A stretch of 64,000 nt of DNA from an uncultured SAR116 cluster alpha proteobacterium (GCA_902524215.1 CABZCK010000001.1:1-64000), one strand, 5' to 3'; counted from the stretch's first letter, positions 54,404 to 64,000 are shown. The notes: generated from the letters alone by a model not told the origin. Program-made: numbers and translations.

Positions 54404-56194
54404 TTAATATACCCTTGCTACTGGGGGAATTGATTTAACTTCATTAGATAATGTATTCAAGTTGACATCTCTATAAGATAATTTAGATTTGTTTGATTTG
54501 TCTAACCACATAACAGTATGCTTCATCCAATCTTTATCATCTCTATTAGGAAAATTCTCATGAGCGTGCGCACCACGTGACTCTTTTCTTTGATCCGCAG
54601 ATCTCATAGTAACTATAGCTTGTTGCATTAAGTTTTCTAGCTCAAGAGATTCAATTAAATCAGTGTTGAATATGAGTGATTTATCTTTAATGCTTACACT
54701 TTTCATATCAATGCTAATTTTATCTATTTTTTGCACCCCTTCTTGAAGGGAGTCATTTGATCGAAATACAGCAGCATGTTTTTGCATAGCATTTTGCATT
54801 GCTGATCTCACCTCACCAACTGAAGTATCTCCTTTTGAATAACGAGCCTTATCAAGACGATCAACTATTTTATCAGTTGCGTCTTTATCAATTGATGAAT
54901 GTTTTTGATTTTTTTTCAGAGTATCATCTGTTCTCATAGCTGCAGCTCTACCAAAAACAACTATATCTAAAAGTGAGTTTGTTCCTAGTCTATTTGCTCC
55001 ATGGACAGAAACACATGCAGCTTCACCAATAGCCATCAATCCTGGGACTACTTTATGTTGATCATCATCAGTAGGTGAAAGAACTTCACCATGAAAGTTT
55101 GTTGGTATTCCACCCATATTATAATGAACAGTTGGTAAAACTGGAATAGGCTCTTTAGTAACATCTACGCCACAAAAAATTTTAGCTGTCTCACTGATTC
55201 CAGGTAATCTTGTATGTAAAGTCTCAGGATCAATATGATGAAGATGTAAATTTATATGATCTTTCTTCGGACCTATACCCCTACCTTCATTAATTTCTAT
55301 TGTCATAGCACGAGACACAACATCTCTACTAGCCAAGTCTTTAGCCGTAGGAGCATATCGTTCCATAAATCTTTCACCTTCAGAATTTGTTAAGTATCCG
55401 CCTTCTCCTCTTGCACCTTCTGTAATTAAAACACCAGCTCCATAAACTCCAGTAGGATGAAATTGAACAAACTCCATGTCTTGCAATGGTAGTCCAGCTC
55501 TTAATACCATGGCATTTCCATCTCCTGTACAAGTATGTGCGGAAGTACAAGAAAAATAAACTCTGCCATAACCTCCTGTAGCCAGAACAGTTTTGTGTGC
55601 TCTAAATCTGTGAAGTTTGCCATCTTCTAAACTTATAGCCATTACCCCTTTACAAGCACCATTTTTATCCATGATTAAATCTAAAGCGTAATATTCAATA
55701 AAAAACTCAGCGTTATGTTTCAAACATTGTTGATAAAGAGTATGAAGAATAGCATGTCCAGTTCTATCTGCAGCAGCACAGGCTCTTCTAGCCATACTTT
55801 TTCCATAATCTAAAGTGTGACCACCAAAAGGTCTTTGATAAATTTTACCTTCATCTGTTCTAGAGAAGGGTACACCAAAATTCTCAAGTTCAATAACAGA
55901 AGGAATAGCATTTTTGCACATATATTCTATAGAGTCTTGATCACCTAACCAGTCTGATCCCTTAACTGTATCATACATATGATACTTCCAATTATCGTCT
56001 TCCCCCATATTATTTAATGCTGCACCAATTCCACCTTGTGCAGCAACTGTATGACTCCTAGTTGGAAATACTTTAGTAATACATGCAGTCTTGAAACCTT
56101 TTTCAACCATTCCTACAGTAGCTCTTAGACCTGCACCACCTGCACCTACAACCAAGACATCATGTTCATGATCAATAATTTCGTAATTAGTCAT
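54404..56194 (-). CDS. sdhA: Succinate dehydrogenase flavoprotein subunit
   Basis: A 596-residue FAD subunit of complex II. FAD is covalently bound at His48 in [17 protein letters not shown]. Other motifs are [37 protein letters not shown], the active-site Arg region [14 protein letters not shown], and [20 protein letters not shown]. The length agrees with the family. It oxidises succinate to fumarate at the cytoplasmic face. The gene lies 19 bases after sdhD and 14 before sdhB. Confidence 0.97.
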   Translation of the reverse strand: MTNYEIIDHEHDVLVVGAGGAGLRATVGMVEKGFKTACITKVFPTRSHTVAAQGGIGAALNNMGEDDNWKYHMYDTVKGSDWLGDQDSIEYMCKNAIPSVIELENFGVPFSRTDEGKIYQRPFGGHTLDYGKSMARRACAAADRTGHAILHTLYQQCLKHNAEFFIEYYALDLIMDKNGACKGVMAISLEDGKLHRFRAHKTVLATGGYGRVYFSCTSAHTCTGDGNAMVLRAGLPLQDMEFVQFHPTGVYGAGVLITEGARGEGGYLTNSEGERFMERYAPTAKDLASRDVVSRAMTIEINEGRGIGPKKDHINLHLHHIDPETLHTRLPGISETAKIFCGVDVTKEPIPVLPTVHYNMGGIPTNFHGEVLSPTDDDQHKVVPGLMAIGEAACVSVHGANRLGTNSLLDIVVFGRAAAMRTDDTLKKNQKHSSIDKDATDKIVDRLDKARYSKGDTSVGEVRSAMQNAMQKHAAVFRSNDSLQEGVQKIDKISIDMKSVSIKDKSLIFNTDLIESLELENLMQQAIVTMRSADQRKESRGAHAHENFPNRDDKDWMKHTVMWLDKSNKSKLSYRDVNLNTLSNEVKSIPPVARVY

Positions 56195-56213
56195 CTAATA
56201 ATCCTTTATAAAC

Positions 56214-56579
56214 TTATTTAATATATATATTAACTAATGATCCAAAAGAAACTATAAATAAGAAAAAAATAATTATTTTTGAAAAATTAAGTAAAAATGC
56301 ACGTGATTTAATCTCTGAAATATAATCTTCTATCACAACTTGGATGCCTAAAGACGAATGATAAAAAATTGATGCAAACATAAAAGAAATTAGTATACAA
56401 TTTATAGGGTTTTTAACCCATTCCGTGACAGAGATATGACTATAGTCTGAAAATTTAATAATTGAATAAACAAACCATATTATTAAAGGCATGTTAATTA
56501 TTGCAGAAATTCTTTGAAATTTCCAATGAGGAACCCCATTATGAAAATTTCTATTTAATTTTTTATTATTTAAAGACAT
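56214..56579 (-). CDS. sdhD: Succinate dehydrogenase membrane anchor subunit
   Basis: A 121-residue three-span anchor. The heme and quinone region FYHSSLGIQVVIEDYISE in span two keeps the conserved His, Gly and Asp-Tyr residues. The N-terminal stretch NRNFHNGVPHWKFQRISAII is usual for alphaproteobacterial SdhD. It starts three bases after sdhC. With SdhC it anchors SdhAB to the inner membrane and forms the ubiquinone site. Confidence 0.92.
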   Translation of the reverse strand: MSLNNKKLNRNFHNGVPHWKFQRISAIINMPLIIWFVYSIIKFSDYSHISVTEWVKNPINCILISFMFASIFYHSSLGIQVVIEDYISEIKSRAFLLNFSKIIIFFLFIVSFGSLVNIYIK

Positions 56580-56582
56580 ACT

Positions 56583-56957
56583 CTATAGTGCCAAATACCA
56601 AATTAAAATTGTTAGTGAACAAGACACAACTAATACAGCTAATCCACTTTTCTGAACTGTCTCAATCTCATAACCATAGCCTGCATCCCAAAAAAGATGC
56701 CTTATTCCATTGCAAAAATGATAATTCAAAGCAAATGTAAAACCAAACAAAATTAAAAGTCCAAACCAAGATTTTATAAACAATGAAAAATATTCAAAAT
56801 ATTCTTCTCCCAATGAAAGAGTAAATATCCATGCTACTAATAAAATAAGTCCAAATGTCAAAGCAACACCCGTAATCCTATGAAATATTGATAACACAGA
56901 TGTTATTTGAGGTTTATAAACTTGTAAATGTGGTGATATTGGTCTTTCTTTGGCCAT
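56583..56957 (-). CDS. sdhC: Succinate dehydrogenase cytochrome b556 subunit
   Basis: A 124-residue three-span membrane protein. RPISPHLQVYKPQITSVLSI leads to FHRITGVAL, and HFCNGIRHLFWDAGYG holds the axial heme ligand His, both standard for SdhC. It is the first gene of sdhCDAB. AAGGA precedes the ATG by eight bases. A promoter with an inverted repeat in its spacer lies directly upstream. Confidence 0.94.
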   Translation of the reverse strand: MAKERPISPHLQVYKPQITSVLSIFHRITGVALTFGLILLVAWIFTLSLGEEYFEYFSLFIKSWFGLLILFGFTFALNYHFCNGIRHLFWDAGYGYEIETVQKSGLAVLVVSCSLTILIWYLAL

Positions 56958-56976
56958 TTAAGTTTCCTTACTTTTA

Positions 56977-57004
56977 TATATATACATTAAAAATAATGTA
57001 TCAA
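56977..57004 (-). promoter_or_regulatory. Candidate sdhC promoter
   Basis: On the minus strand TTGATA (56999-57004) and TATATA (56977-56982) are spaced by 16 bases, with another TATATA giving an 18-base spacer. The -10 box is 19 bases before the sdhC ATG, allowing a short leader containing AAGGA. The spacer is a perfect inverted repeat. Confidence 0.45.
56983..57000. promoter_or_regulatory. Inverted repeat in the sdhC promoter spacer, operator candidate
   Basis: TACATTA - AAAA - TAATGTA is a perfect seven-base inverted repeat with a four-base loop, lying between the putative -35 and -10 boxes of sdhC. Such a position suits a repressor or redox/iron-responsive regulator. A weak hairpin at the 3' end of the upstream transporter gene is the alternative; the stem is too AT-rich to be a good terminator. 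Confidence 0.45.
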
Positions 57005-57022
57005 TTAGTAAATGTTATTATT

Positions 57023-57943
57023 TCAAATCCTCGCATAAATAACTAATAAAATTGATATAATTAACATGCAAATTCCAAATATTTCAGTTCTTTGAACTTT
57101 TTCTTTAAAAAAGATGATTGATATAATAATAGAAAATATTAATTCAATCTGACCTACTGCTCTCACTTCTGCTGCAGTGGCTAAAGCAAAAGCCAAAAAC
57201 CATCCAGCCGTAGCACCACTTCCACAAATTCCCGCTGGTAAAGATTTTTTCCAAAATTGAAAAACTAATCTTAATTCATTTCGTTTATAATAATATAACC
57301 AAATACCCATCATTATTGATTGAATAGATACAGCCAGAATAGATAAATAAATTGTGGCATCTAGTATGTGACCCTCAACGTTAATTATTGCCATTCTATA
57401 ACCGACAGTTGAACCGGCTAAAATTAAACCCGTCAAAACTCCAAATAATGTTGAAAAAGTAAAAAAAGATTTACTAATTTTAATAAAAACATCATTTATA
57501 TTTGTAGTTTCTTTTGCAACAGAAAGGAAAATTACAGCGAAAACACCTAAAATAATTCCAAAATTAATTATTGGCAGAAAAACAATATTTAAAATAAAAA
57601 TTTCAATTAAAGCTGCAAATAATACTTCTGTTTTTGAAAAGGCAATACCTGCAGCAAAGTTTCTAAAAGAAAAAATTATCATCAATAGCAGTGTAAATAA
57701 TACCTGACAAAGAGCGCCAATAAAGCAATAAAAAATCGCTAAATTGTTTAATTTTGGAATTTCATTTTTCAGAATAAAAAACCAAAATATAAAAATTAAA
57801 AATGTAAATGGAAGTGCATATATAAACCTAATATATGTAGCTCCAAATTTACCGATATCGGGTATCATTCTTTTTTGAAAAGCAGATCTGAAAGTTTGTA
57901 GTGCCGCTGCAAAAATTGCCACAAAAATCCACAAATAATCCAT
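57023..57943 (-). CDS. EamA/DMT family transporter
   Basis: A 306-residue inner-membrane carrier with about ten hydrophobic segments forming two EamA repeats. LWIFVAIFAAALQTFRSAFQ opens the first repeat; SLPAGICGSGATAGWFLAFA and QIELIFSIIISIIFFKEKVQ are in the second, where Glu near the end of the helix (FKEK) is usual. The substrate is unknown. It is not related in detail to the EamA protein at 24748. It lies nine bases downstream of asd on the same strand. Confidence 0.8.
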   Translation of the reverse strand: MDYLWIFVAIFAAALQTFRSAFQKRMIPDIGKFGATYIRFIYALPFTFLIFIFWFFILKNEIPKLNNLAIFYCFIGALCQVLFTLLLMIIFSFRNFAAGIAFSKTEVLFAALIEIFILNIVFLPIINFGIILGVFAVIFLSVAKETTNINDVFIKISKSFFTFSTLFGVLTGLILAGSTVGYRMAIINVEGHILDATIYLSILAVSIQSIMMGIWLYYYKRNELRLVFQFWKKSLPAGICGSGATAGWFLAFALATAAEVRAVGQIELIFSIIISIIFFKEKVQRTEIFGICMLIISILLVIYARI

Positions 57944-57952
57944 AAGTAATTT

Positions 57953-58978
57953 CTACTTTTGAGTGACTAATTTTTTTGAAATCAATAGTTCAGCAATTTG
58001 AACTGCATTTAGAGCAGCTCCTTTTCTTAGATTGTCTGAAACACACCAAAAAACCAAATTATTTTTATCAAAATTATTTTGCCTGATCCTGCTAATGTAA
58101 ACGTCATCTTCTCCAGCTACTTCAGCTGGGGTCACATAACCTTCATCTGCCCTATGATCAACTACCGTAACACCATCAGCTATTCTTAATATTCTTCTTG
58201 CTTTTTCTTCACTAATTTCTTTTTCGCATTCAATAAATATTGCTTCACTATGTCCTATAAAAACTGGAACTCTTACACAGTGGGCAGTCACTTGAATATT
58301 TTTATCTAAAATTTTGTTTGTCTCAACAGACATCTTCCATTCTTCTTTAGTTGAGCCGTCATCCATAAATACATCTATATGCGGAATAACATTAAATGAT
58401 ATTTTTTTAGTGAACTGTTCAGGCATAGATGAATCATTAACATATACACCTTTAGTTTGATTAAATAATTCATCCATAGCCGCTTTTCCTGCGCCAGAAA
58501 CAGCTTGATATGTCGAAACAAAAACCTTTTTAATTATAAACTCTTTATGTAAAGGACTTAAAGCTGTTACCATTTGAATGGTAGAACAATTTGGATTAGC
58601 TATAATATTTTTCTTCTTAAAATCTGTAATATGATTAGGATTAACTTCAGGAACAATTAAAGGAACATCTTTATCCATTCTAAAAAATGAAGAGTTATCT
58701 ATAACAATACATTTATTTTTACCAGCAATAGGTGCAAATTTTTTTGACACATCTGAACCAGCTGAAAATAAAGCAATGTCAGCTTTACTGAAATCAAAAT
58801 CTTCTAGTGCTTCTACTTTGAGTACTTTGTCCTCACCAAAAGAAACCTCTTTACCTAATGAAGATTTTGAAGCCAATGCATAGACATTTTTACAAGGGAA
58901 CTTTCTATAAGAAAGAGTCTCCAACATTTCTCTTCCAACAGCACCTGTTGAACCTACAATTGCTATATTATAACTCAT
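57953..58978 (-). CDS. asd: Aspartate-semialdehyde dehydrogenase
   Basis: A 341-residue NADPH enzyme of the lysine, threonine and methionine pathway, also needed for diaminopimelate in peptidoglycan. The N-terminal [20 protein letters not shown] binds NADP. Cys131 in [12 protein letters not shown] is the nucleophile, and the acid-base His lies in [18 protein letters not shown]. Length and motifs are typical. Its ATG is in the ATGA overlap with the leuB stop, so it is translationally coupled to the leucine genes. Confidence 0.95.
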   Translation of the reverse strand: MSYNIAIVGSTGAVGREMLETLSYRKFPCKNVYALASKSSLGKEVSFGEDKVLKVEALEDFDFSKADIALFSAGSDVSKKFAPIAGKNKCIVIDNSSFFRMDKDVPLIVPEVNPNHITDFKKKNIIANPNCSTIQMVTALSPLHKEFIIKKVFVSTYQAVSGAGKAAMDELFNQTKGVYVNDSSMPEQFTKKISFNVIPHIDVFMDDGSTKEEWKMSVETNKILDKNIQVTAHCVRVPVFIGHSEAIFIECEKEISEEKARRILRIADGVTVVDHRADEGYVTPAEVAGEDDVYISRIRQNNFDKNNLVFWCVSDNLRKGAALNAVQIAELLISKKLVTQK

Positions 58979-60093
58979 TTGTCAGTTAAGTCTGTCATTT
59001 TATTTATAATGACATCTGTCATTTCTGAAGTACCTACTACTTTTTCATCTTTACTTGCTAAATCTTTAGTTCTGTATCCCTCGTCCAATGTTAATGAAAT
59101 AGCTTTTTCAAGAAGTTCTGCTTCTTTATTTAGTTCAAAAGAATATCTTAGGAGCATTGAAAAACTTAAAATTTGAGCTATTGGATTAACAATTCCTTTA
59201 CCTGCAATGTCAGGAGCAGATCCGTGAACAGGTTCATACATTGCATATCTTTTTCCAGTTATTTCATCTTTAGATCCAAGGCTAGCAGATGGAAGCATTC
59301 CTAAAGATCCAGTGAGCATAGCAGAAGTATCTGAAAGAATATCCCCGAATAGATTATCTGTTACAATTACATCAAACTGTTTAGGATCTCTAACTAATTG
59401 CATTGCACAATTATCAGCATACATATGGTTAAGTGAAATTTCTTTCCCTTCATTTTCATAAAGAGAGGACATGACTTCTTTCCATAAAACTCCTGACATC
59501 ATTACATTAGATTTTTCAACAGATGTAACTTTTTTATTTCTAAATTTAGCCAAATCAAACGCAACTCTTCCAATTCTTTCAATTTCTCTTGTCGTATAAA
59601 GATTAGTATCAAAACCCTTTTTTTCACCATTAGATAAATTTTCAATACCTCTTGGTTCAGCAAAATAAATACCACCTGTAAGTTCTCTTACAATCAAAAT
59701 ATCTAAACCTGAAACAATTTCTTTTTTTAAGGTTGATGAATTTGCTAATGCAGGAAAAACCATTGCAGGCCTTAAATTTGCAAAAAGATCCATCTCTTTT
59801 CTTAATTTAAGAAGACCATTTTCTGGTCTTTTATCAAATGAAACTTTATCATATTGTGGCCCACCTACCGAACCGAATAATATAGCATCTGCAGACATTG
59901 CGTCTGCCAAGGTTTCGTCTGTTAAAGGAACTCCAAACTTATCATAAGATGCCCCTCCAACTAAACCTTCATCTAGATCAAATGATAAATTTAGATTATC
60001 TTCAAACCATTTTATTATTCTTGTTGTTTCATTTACAACCTCTGGACCTACTCCATCACCTGCCAGTAACATTATTTTTTTATTATTTTTCAT
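58975..60093 (-). CDS. leuB: 3-isopropylmalate dehydrogenase
   Basis: A 372-residue enzyme of leucine synthesis with [15 protein letters not shown] at the N-terminus, substrate residues in [18 protein letters not shown] and [14 protein letters not shown], Asp metal ligands in [17 protein letters not shown], and the NAD-binding [18 protein letters not shown]. It oxidatively decarboxylates 3-isopropylmalate. It lies nine bases after leuD and overlaps asd by four bases. Confidence 0.95.
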   Translation of the reverse strand: MKNNKKIMLLAGDGVGPEVVNETTRIIKWFEDNLNLSFDLDEGLVGGASYDKFGVPLTDETLADAMSADAILFGSVGGPQYDKVSFDKRPENGLLKLRKEMDLFANLRPAMVFPALANSSTLKKEIVSGLDILIVRELTGGIYFAEPRGIENLSNGEKKGFDTNLYTTREIERIGRVAFDLAKFRNKKVTSVEKSNVMMSGVLWKEVMSSLYENEGKEISLNHMYADNCAMQLVRDPKQFDVIVTDNLFGDILSDTSAMLTGSLGMLPSASLGSKDEITGKRYAMYEPVHGSAPDIAGKGIVNPIAQILSFSMLLRYSFELNKEAELLEKAISLTLDEGYRTKDLASKDEKVVGTSEMTDVIINKMTDLTDK

Positions 60094-60102
60094 AATTAAA
60101 TT

Positions 60103-60708
60103 TTACAGCCAAGGAAGTTTAGTACTTCGGCTTTCTTCAAAAGACTTAATTTTATTTTCATGAAGTTCCGTTAGACCAATATCATCTAATCCTTCTAGCA
60201 GGCATTTCTTCCTAAATGGATCAATTTTAAATTTAATCTTTCCTCCATTTGGTCTTCTAATTTCTTGATTTTCTAGGTCAATTTCTATTTCAGGGTTTTC
60301 TTTGTCTTTTGCATCTTCTAAAAGCGCATCTCTTTCATCTTTTGTCACCATGATAGGTAAAAGACCATTCTTAAAAGAATTATTGTAAAAAATATCTGCA
60401 AACGAAGTTGATATGATACATTTTATACCAAAGTCTTTAAGCGCCCATGGCGCATGTTCTCTACTTGAACCACATCCAAAATTATCACCAGCAATCAATA
60501 TATTACTCTTGTCATATGGCTTTTGATTTAAAACAAAATTAGGATTTTCTGAACCATCTTTTTTATATCTTATCTCGTCAAATACGTGTTTACCCAAGCC
60601 AGTTCTTTTAATTGTTGTTAAAAACTGTTTTGGAATAATTTTATCAGTGTCAACATTAAGAATATTAAACGGAGCTGCAATTCCTTTGAATGTGTTGAAT
60701 TTTTCCAT
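60103..60708 (-). CDS. leuD: 3-isopropylmalate dehydratase small subunit
   Basis: A 201-residue swivelling domain subunit. [20 protein letters not shown] near the N-terminus, [20 protein letters not shown] in the centre and [11 protein letters not shown] are the usual LeuD elements; [13 protein letters not shown] binds the substrate carboxylates. It joins LeuC to isomerise 2- to 3-isopropylmalate. It begins directly at the end of leuC with no gap. Confidence 0.94.
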   Translation of the reverse strand: MEKFNTFKGIAAPFNILNVDTDKIIPKQFLTTIKRTGLGKHVFDEIRYKKDGSENPNFVLNQKPYDKSNILIAGDNFGCGSSREHAPWALKDFGIKCIISTSFADIFYNNSFKNGLLPIMVTKDERDALLEDAKDKENPEIEIDLENQEIRRPNGGKIKFKIDPFRKKCLLEGLDDIGLTELHENKIKSFEESRSTKLPWL

Positions 60709-62109
60709 CTATGTCACATTTCTAGGGTCAGTTAATTTACCTGTTATCGCAGAAGCAGCTGCAATTTCTGGGCTTACCAAATGTGTTCTTCCACCTTTAC
60801 CTTGCCTGCCTTCAAAATTTCTATTTGACGTACTTGCACATCTGTCACCTTCATTTAATTTATCGGAATTCATAGCAAGGCACATTGAACAACCTGGCTC
60901 TCGCCATTCAAACCCAGCATGCTTGAATATAACATCAAGACCTTCTTCTTCGGCTTGTTTCTTAACAAGACCAGATCCCGGAACAACCAATGCTTTAACA
61001 TTAGTAGAAACTTTTTTTCCCTTAATAATTTCAGCTGCTGACCTTATATCTTCTATTCTTGAATTAGTACATGAACCAATGAAGACAGTATTTATTTCAA
61101 CATCACTTATTTTCTGGCCAGGAGTTAACCCCATATATTCTATAGATCTTTTAATTTTGTTTTGCTTAACTTCATCAGAAATTTTATCTGGATTTGGTAC
61201 GGTGCCATCAATACTTACTATTTCTTCAGGGCTAGTGCCCCATGTAATAGTTTGTGTTACTTTAGTTGCATCAATGTCTACAATCTTATCAAACTTTGCC
61301 CCGGAGTCAGAGGGTAAAGTTTTCCACCAATTAACTGCTTTGTCCCAATCTTCATTTTTTGGAGCCATTGGCTTTTCACAAAGATAATTAAATGTAATAT
61401 CATCTGGAGCTATCATGCCTGCTCTTGCACCTGCTTCTATAGACATATTACATATAGTCATTCTGCTTTCCATTGACATATCTCTAAGCGCATTTCCAGA
61501 ATATTCAATTACACAACCGGTTCCACCAGCTGTTCCAATTTTTCCAATAATATAAAGTATCAAATCTTTGGATGTAACAATTTTATCAAGATTACCAGTG
61601 ATATTAATGAGCATATTCATAGCTTTTTTCTGAATTAATGTTTGAGTGGCTAAAACATGTTCTACTTCAGACGTTCCAATTCCAAAAGCTAAAGAACCAA
61701 AAGCTCCATGGGTTGCTGTATGGCTATCTCCACAAACAATTGTCATGCCTGGCTGAGTAAATCCTTGTTCTGGTCCAATAACGTGTACAATACCTTGTCG
61801 AGTATCATTCATGTTAAAATAAGGTATTTGAAATTCTTCAACATTTTTATCAAGTTCTTCAACTTGAATACGAGAGTCTTCTTCTTTAATTCCTAATTCT
61901 CTATCTAAAGTAGGCACATTATGATCTGCAACTGCAAGTGTTCTTTTAGGCGAATTAACTTTTCTATCGGATAGCCTCAATCCTTCAAAAGCCTGAGGAC
62001 TTGTTACTTCGTGTACTAAATGTCGATCAATATATATTAAAGATGTACCATCATCTTGTTCATTTATTAAATGAGATTGCCAAATTTTATCATACAGAGT
62101 TTTAGACAC
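60709..62109 (-). CDS. leuC: 3-isopropylmalate dehydratase large subunit
   Basis: A 466-residue aconitase-fold subunit. The [4Fe-4S] cysteines are in [17 protein letters not shown] and CSMCLAMN, and [20 protein letters not shown] and EPGCSMC are diagnostic. The start is GTG at 62109, 17 bases after rplS, with only a weak ribosome-binding sequence. There is no room for a leucine attenuator between rplS and leuC, so the leucine genes are probably expressed with the ribosomal operon. Confidence 0.95.
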   Translation of the reverse strand: MSKTLYDKIWQSHLINEQDDGTSLIYIDRHLVHEVTSPQAFEGLRLSDRKVNSPKRTLAVADHNVPTLDRELGIKEEDSRIQVEELDKNVEEFQIPYFNMNDTRQGIVHVIGPEQGFTQPGMTIVCGDSHTATHGAFGSLAFGIGTSEVEHVLATQTLIQKKAMNMLINITGNLDKIVTSKDLILYIIGKIGTAGGTGCVIEYSGNALRDMSMESRMTICNMSIEAGARAGMIAPDDITFNYLCEKPMAPKNEDWDKAVNWWKTLPSDSGAKFDKIVDIDATKVTQTITWGTSPEEIVSIDGTVPNPDKISDEVKQNKIKRSIEYMGLTPGQKISDVEINTVFIGSCTNSRIEDIRSAAEIIKGKKVSTNVKALVVPGSGLVKKQAEEEGLDVIFKHAGFEWREPGCSMCLAMNSDKLNEGDRCASTSNRNFEGRQGKGGRTHLVSPEIAAASAITGKLTDPRNVT

Positions 62110-62126
62110 TATTTAAACTCACTAAC

Positions 62127-62615
62127 TTAATCTTTTTTATCTTCAGTTTTAATTTCAGGTTTTTTATCAACTACATTTTTAGATTTAGAAACTGTTTCAG
62201 TAACTTTATCTTTTGATAACGATGCAATATCATTTTTTTCGTTAGTTTTTTTCTTAACTTCAATTTTTTCTACTATTCTAGCTGCTTTACCTCTTCTATC
62301 TCTTAAGTAGTATAGTTTAGCTCTTCTTACTTTACCTTTTCTAACTAATGTAATAGAGGATATCTTCGGAGAAAATAAAGGGAAAACTCTTTCAACACCT
62401 TCGCCATATGAAATTTTCCTAACTGTAAAACTTTTATTAATGCCCTTTCCACCACGCGCAATACAAACACCTTCAAAAGCTTGGATTCTTTCTCTAGTTC
62501 CTTCAACGACTTTAACATCAACTTTTATTGTGTCCCCAGGATTGAAATCAGGCATTTGTTTGCCAGAGCTTAATTTTTCTAATTGTTCTTTTTCAATTTT
62601 TTCAATGATATTCAT
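62127..62615 (-). CDS. rplS: Ribosomal protein bL19, with C-terminal extension
   Basis: The core (residues 1-118) is standard bL19: [35 protein letters not shown] and [14 protein letters not shown]. It contacts the 30S-50S interface. After that, about 44 extra residues follow that are rich in Lys, Glu, Ser and Asp, so the protein has 162 residues instead of the usual 110-130. The tail is probably disordered. AGAGG precedes the ATG. The gene lies 48 bases after trmD in the rpsP-rimM-trmD-rplS operon. Confidence 0.95.
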   Translation of the reverse strand: MNIIEKIEKEQLEKLSSGKQMPDFNPGDTIKVDVKVVEGTRERIQAFEGVCIARGGKGINKSFTVRKISYGEGVERVFPLFSPKISSITLVRKGKVRRAKLYYLRDRRGKAARIVEKIEVKKKTNEKNDIASLSKDKVTETVSKSKNVVDKKPEIKTEDKKD

Positions 62616-62663
62616 GGCTAAAACCTCTCGATGACAATTCTTAACAAAAAAACTTTAAAATAT

Positions 62664-63350
62664 CTACTTCAATTTTAAATATTTATTCCAAAGATCAGGT
62701 CGTCTTTTCATTGTTATATCCTCAGATTGTTTTATTTTCCAGTTTTTTATTTTTTTATGATCTCCTGACAATAATACATCTGGTACTTTATAATTTTTCC
62801 ATTCCCTTGGTTTAGTATAAAGGGGATATTCCAACAAATGATTTGTAAAAGTTTCTTCATTTAATGTCAGTGGATTTCCTAAAACATTTGGTAAACACCT
62901 GACTACACTGTCAATAAGAACCATTGCTGCCAGATCTCCGCCTGACAATATATAATCACCAATACTAATTTCAATCATATTGTAATGTTTAATAACTCTT
63001 TCATCTACGCCCTCATATTTTCCACAAACTAGCGTCATTCCATCTGATTTTGATATGGAATTAGAGATTTGTGCATCTAATTTAACACCCCTTGGTGATA
63101 AATAGTAAATTGGAAAATCATTTGATTTTAAAGAAAGAAGAGCTCTGTCTATTACATCTGGTTTAATAACCATTCCTGGTCCACCACCAAATGGCGTATC
63201 ATCCACTCTATTATTTTTTTCTGAGAATAATTTTAAATCTGTTATGTTTAAATGCCATTTACCTTTTTTTCTTGCTTCACCCAATACAGAAGATCCTAGA
63301 GGACCTGGATATAAATCTGGAAATAATGTTAAAATATTAGCTGTCCACAT
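62664..63350 (-). CDS. trmD: tRNA (guanine-37-N1)-methyltransferase
   Basis: A 228-residue SPOUT methyltransferase. NILTLFPDLYPGPLGSSVLG at the N-terminus, DDTPFGGGPGMVIKPDVID, the knotted SAM-binding region LVCGKYEGVDERVIK, and ISIGDYILSGGDLAAMVLID are all characteristic of TrmD. It methylates G37 of tRNAs reading CNN codons and prevents frameshifts. It starts two bases after rimM ends. Confidence 0.95.
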   Translation of the reverse strand: MWTANILTLFPDLYPGPLGSSVLGEARKKGKWHLNITDLKLFSEKNNRVDDTPFGGGPGMVIKPDVIDRALLSLKSNDFPIYYLSPRGVKLDAQISNSISKSDGMTLVCGKYEGVDERVIKHYNMIEISIGDYILSGGDLAAMVLIDSVVRCLPNVLGNPLTLNEETFTNHLLEYPLYTKPREWKNYKVPDVLLSGDHKKIKNWKIKQSEDITMKRRPDLWNKYLKLK

Positions 63351-63352
63351 TT

Positions 63353-63859
63353 TTAATTTATTAATGTTTTAATAGAAGAAGATATAGTAATTAATCTTAA
63401 ATCTGGATCTATATTTATAATAAAATTTTTAGAAAAAGGTAGCATCTTTTCTTCATCACCATGTTTAACTCCGATTATTGGACCACCTCCAAAATCATAA
63501 AATTTAACTAATTTACCTAAACACAAACCAGATTCTAATTCTACAGTAAAACTAATTAAATCATTTAAATATATTTCATCTTTATCTGTTTCAGGTAATG
63601 ATGATCTACAAATAAAAATATCTGATTTAACAAAATTTTTAGCCTCTTCCATAGAAGCTATGCCAGCTAACTCGCAAATGAAAACGGATTTTTTATTAAA
63701 CTTTAATATTAAGGAACTAAAACTAATGTTATTAATCACATATTTATCAAAATTGAAAAGATCTTTTGGATTTTCTAAAAAACTTTTGACTTTTATATAA
63801 CCCTTAAGACCGTGAAGGCCCAAAATTGATCCCGCTAAAATAAAATTTTTTTTATTCAA
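63353..63859 (-). CDS. rimM: Ribosome maturation factor RimM
   Basis: A 168-residue 16S rRNA processing factor with the N-terminal RimM fold (AGSILGLHGLKGYIKVKSFLE) and a C-terminal PRC-barrel (YLNDLISFTVELESGLCLG, GGGPIIGVKHGDEEKMLPFS). It helps assemble the 30S head near uS19. It starts with TTG at 63859 in a TTGA overlap with the rpsP stop codon, so its translation is coupled to rpsP. Confidence 0.92.
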   Translation of the reverse strand: MNKKNFILAGSILGLHGLKGYIKVKSFLENPKDLFNFDKYVINNISFSSLILKFNKKSVFICELAGIASMEEAKNFVKSDIFICRSSLPETDKDEIYLNDLISFTVELESGLCLGKLVKFYDFGGGPIIGVKHGDEEKMLPFSKNFIINIDPDLRLITISSSIKTLIN

Positions 63860-64000
63860 TCTTTACTGTGATTTTTTTCTTCTTCAGCTGGGGCTTCCGT
63901 CTTAGCTTCATCAGCAGGAGACTCAGTCTTAGCTTCTTCAGCTGGGGCTTCCGTCTTAGCTTCTTCCACAGGAGCCACGGTCTTAGCTTCATCAGCAGGA
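63856..64000 (-). CDS. rpsP: Ribosomal protein bS16, C-terminal tail (partial)
   Basis: Only the 3' end of the gene is inside the window; the 5' part lies beyond base 64000. The visible 48 residues are a low-complexity tail of nine-residue units such as PAEEAKTEA and PADEAKTES, ending EEEKNHSKD and stop TGA at 63856. Identity with rpsP is inferred from the following rimM-trmD-rplS genes, which always follow rpsP in such bacteria; the conserved bS16 core is not visible. Ala/Glu/Pro/Lys-rich tails on bS16 occur in some Alphaproteobacteria. Confidence 0.75.
   Translation of the reverse strand, partial: PADEAKTVAPVEEAKTEAPAEEAKTESPADEAKTEAPAEEEKNHSKD
63882..64000. repeat. 27-base tandem repeats in the rpsP tail
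   Basis: Four full units at 63882-63908, 63909-63935, 63936-63962 and 63963-63989, plus a partial one to 64000. Units one and three are identical over 27 bases, and the first 11 bases of units two and five agree, so a 54-base higher-order repeat is likely. Each unit encodes nine residues in frame, so copy-number change keeps the reading frame. Confidence 0.9.

Noticed and set aside
60647-61387. Long open frame on the plus strand (246 codons) opposite leuC and leuD
   Set aside because: It lies antisense to two clear core genes, has no recognisable motif and no ribosome-binding site, and its composition is that expected from reading leuC backwards.
63882-64000. Repeats at the right end as a possible CRISPR array
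   Set aside because: The 27-base units are directly adjacent with no unique spacers, and they encode an in-frame peptide repeat, so this is a coding tandem repeat.

Overview
The window looks like part of the chromosome of a streamlined, very AT-rich alphaproteobacterium, most likely a marine lineage of the SAR11 / HIMB59 / AEGEAN-169 kind. This placement is an inference. It rests on low GC content, almost no intergenic DNA (no gap reaches 100 bases), convergent genes that touch or overlap at their stops, and the gene order rpsP-rimM-trmD-rplS-leuCDB-asd ... sdhCDAB-zapE-mdh-sucCDAB-lpd, which is typical of AT-rich Alphaproteobacteria. No tRNA, rRNA, CRISPR array, insertion sequence or prophage gene is visible.

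Region 1 (50-8937) is a surface-glycan block. A tightly overlapping plus-strand operon encodes a capsule-synthesis-like transferase, an MsbA-type ABC exporter, a CMP-sugar synthetase of the NeuA/PtmB type, three consecutive short-chain dehydrogenases and two methyltransferases. An unrecognised polytopic membrane protein converges on it. One SDR gene carries an eight-G tract in its cofactor motif.

Region 2 (9004-18627) is rich in peptidoglycan-recycling functions: a cytosolic NlpC/P60 peptidase, AnmK, a PIG-L deacetylase, a GH84 N-acetylglucosaminidase, a cytosolic YkuD-domain protein and AmpG. These are interrupted by a hydroxyisobutyrate-dehydrogenase-like gene, a nucleotide-sugar epimerase and a membrane pyrophosphatase of the K+-dependent sequence class. 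Region 3 (18720-22254) returns to glycan assembly with an O-antigen ligase/polymerase, DUF6165, GT9 and another glycosyltransferase.

Region 4 (22251-43742) is mixed metabolism and transport: a D-2-hydroxyacid dehydrogenase with a TcuA-like flavoprotein, an EamA carrier, pyrE, a HpxW-like gamma-glutamyltransferase homologue, a ferredoxin-reductase-like flavoprotein, an AlaC-like aminotransferase, an amidase, a GldA/GldF/GldG/DUF4340 ABC system, an acyl-CoA dehydrogenase, a VOC protein, an MFS carrier, htpG, a second hydroxyisobutyrate-dehydrogenase homologue, a class II aldolase and an SMR carrier.

Region 5 (43747-64000, all minus strand) is core metabolism and translation: lpd, sucB, sucA, sucD, sucC, mdh, zapE, sdhB, sdhA, sdhD, sdhC, an EamA carrier, asd, leuB, leuD, leuC, rplS, trmD, rimM and the 3' end of rpsP. 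The most surprising feature is the 2-oxoglutarate dehydrogenase E2 gene. Its E3-binding domain lies before the lipoyl domain instead of after it, and a second possible start lies exactly at the lipoyl domain. The ribosomal proteins bS16 and bL19 both carry long low-complexity tails, and that of bS16 is encoded by 27-base tandem repeats.
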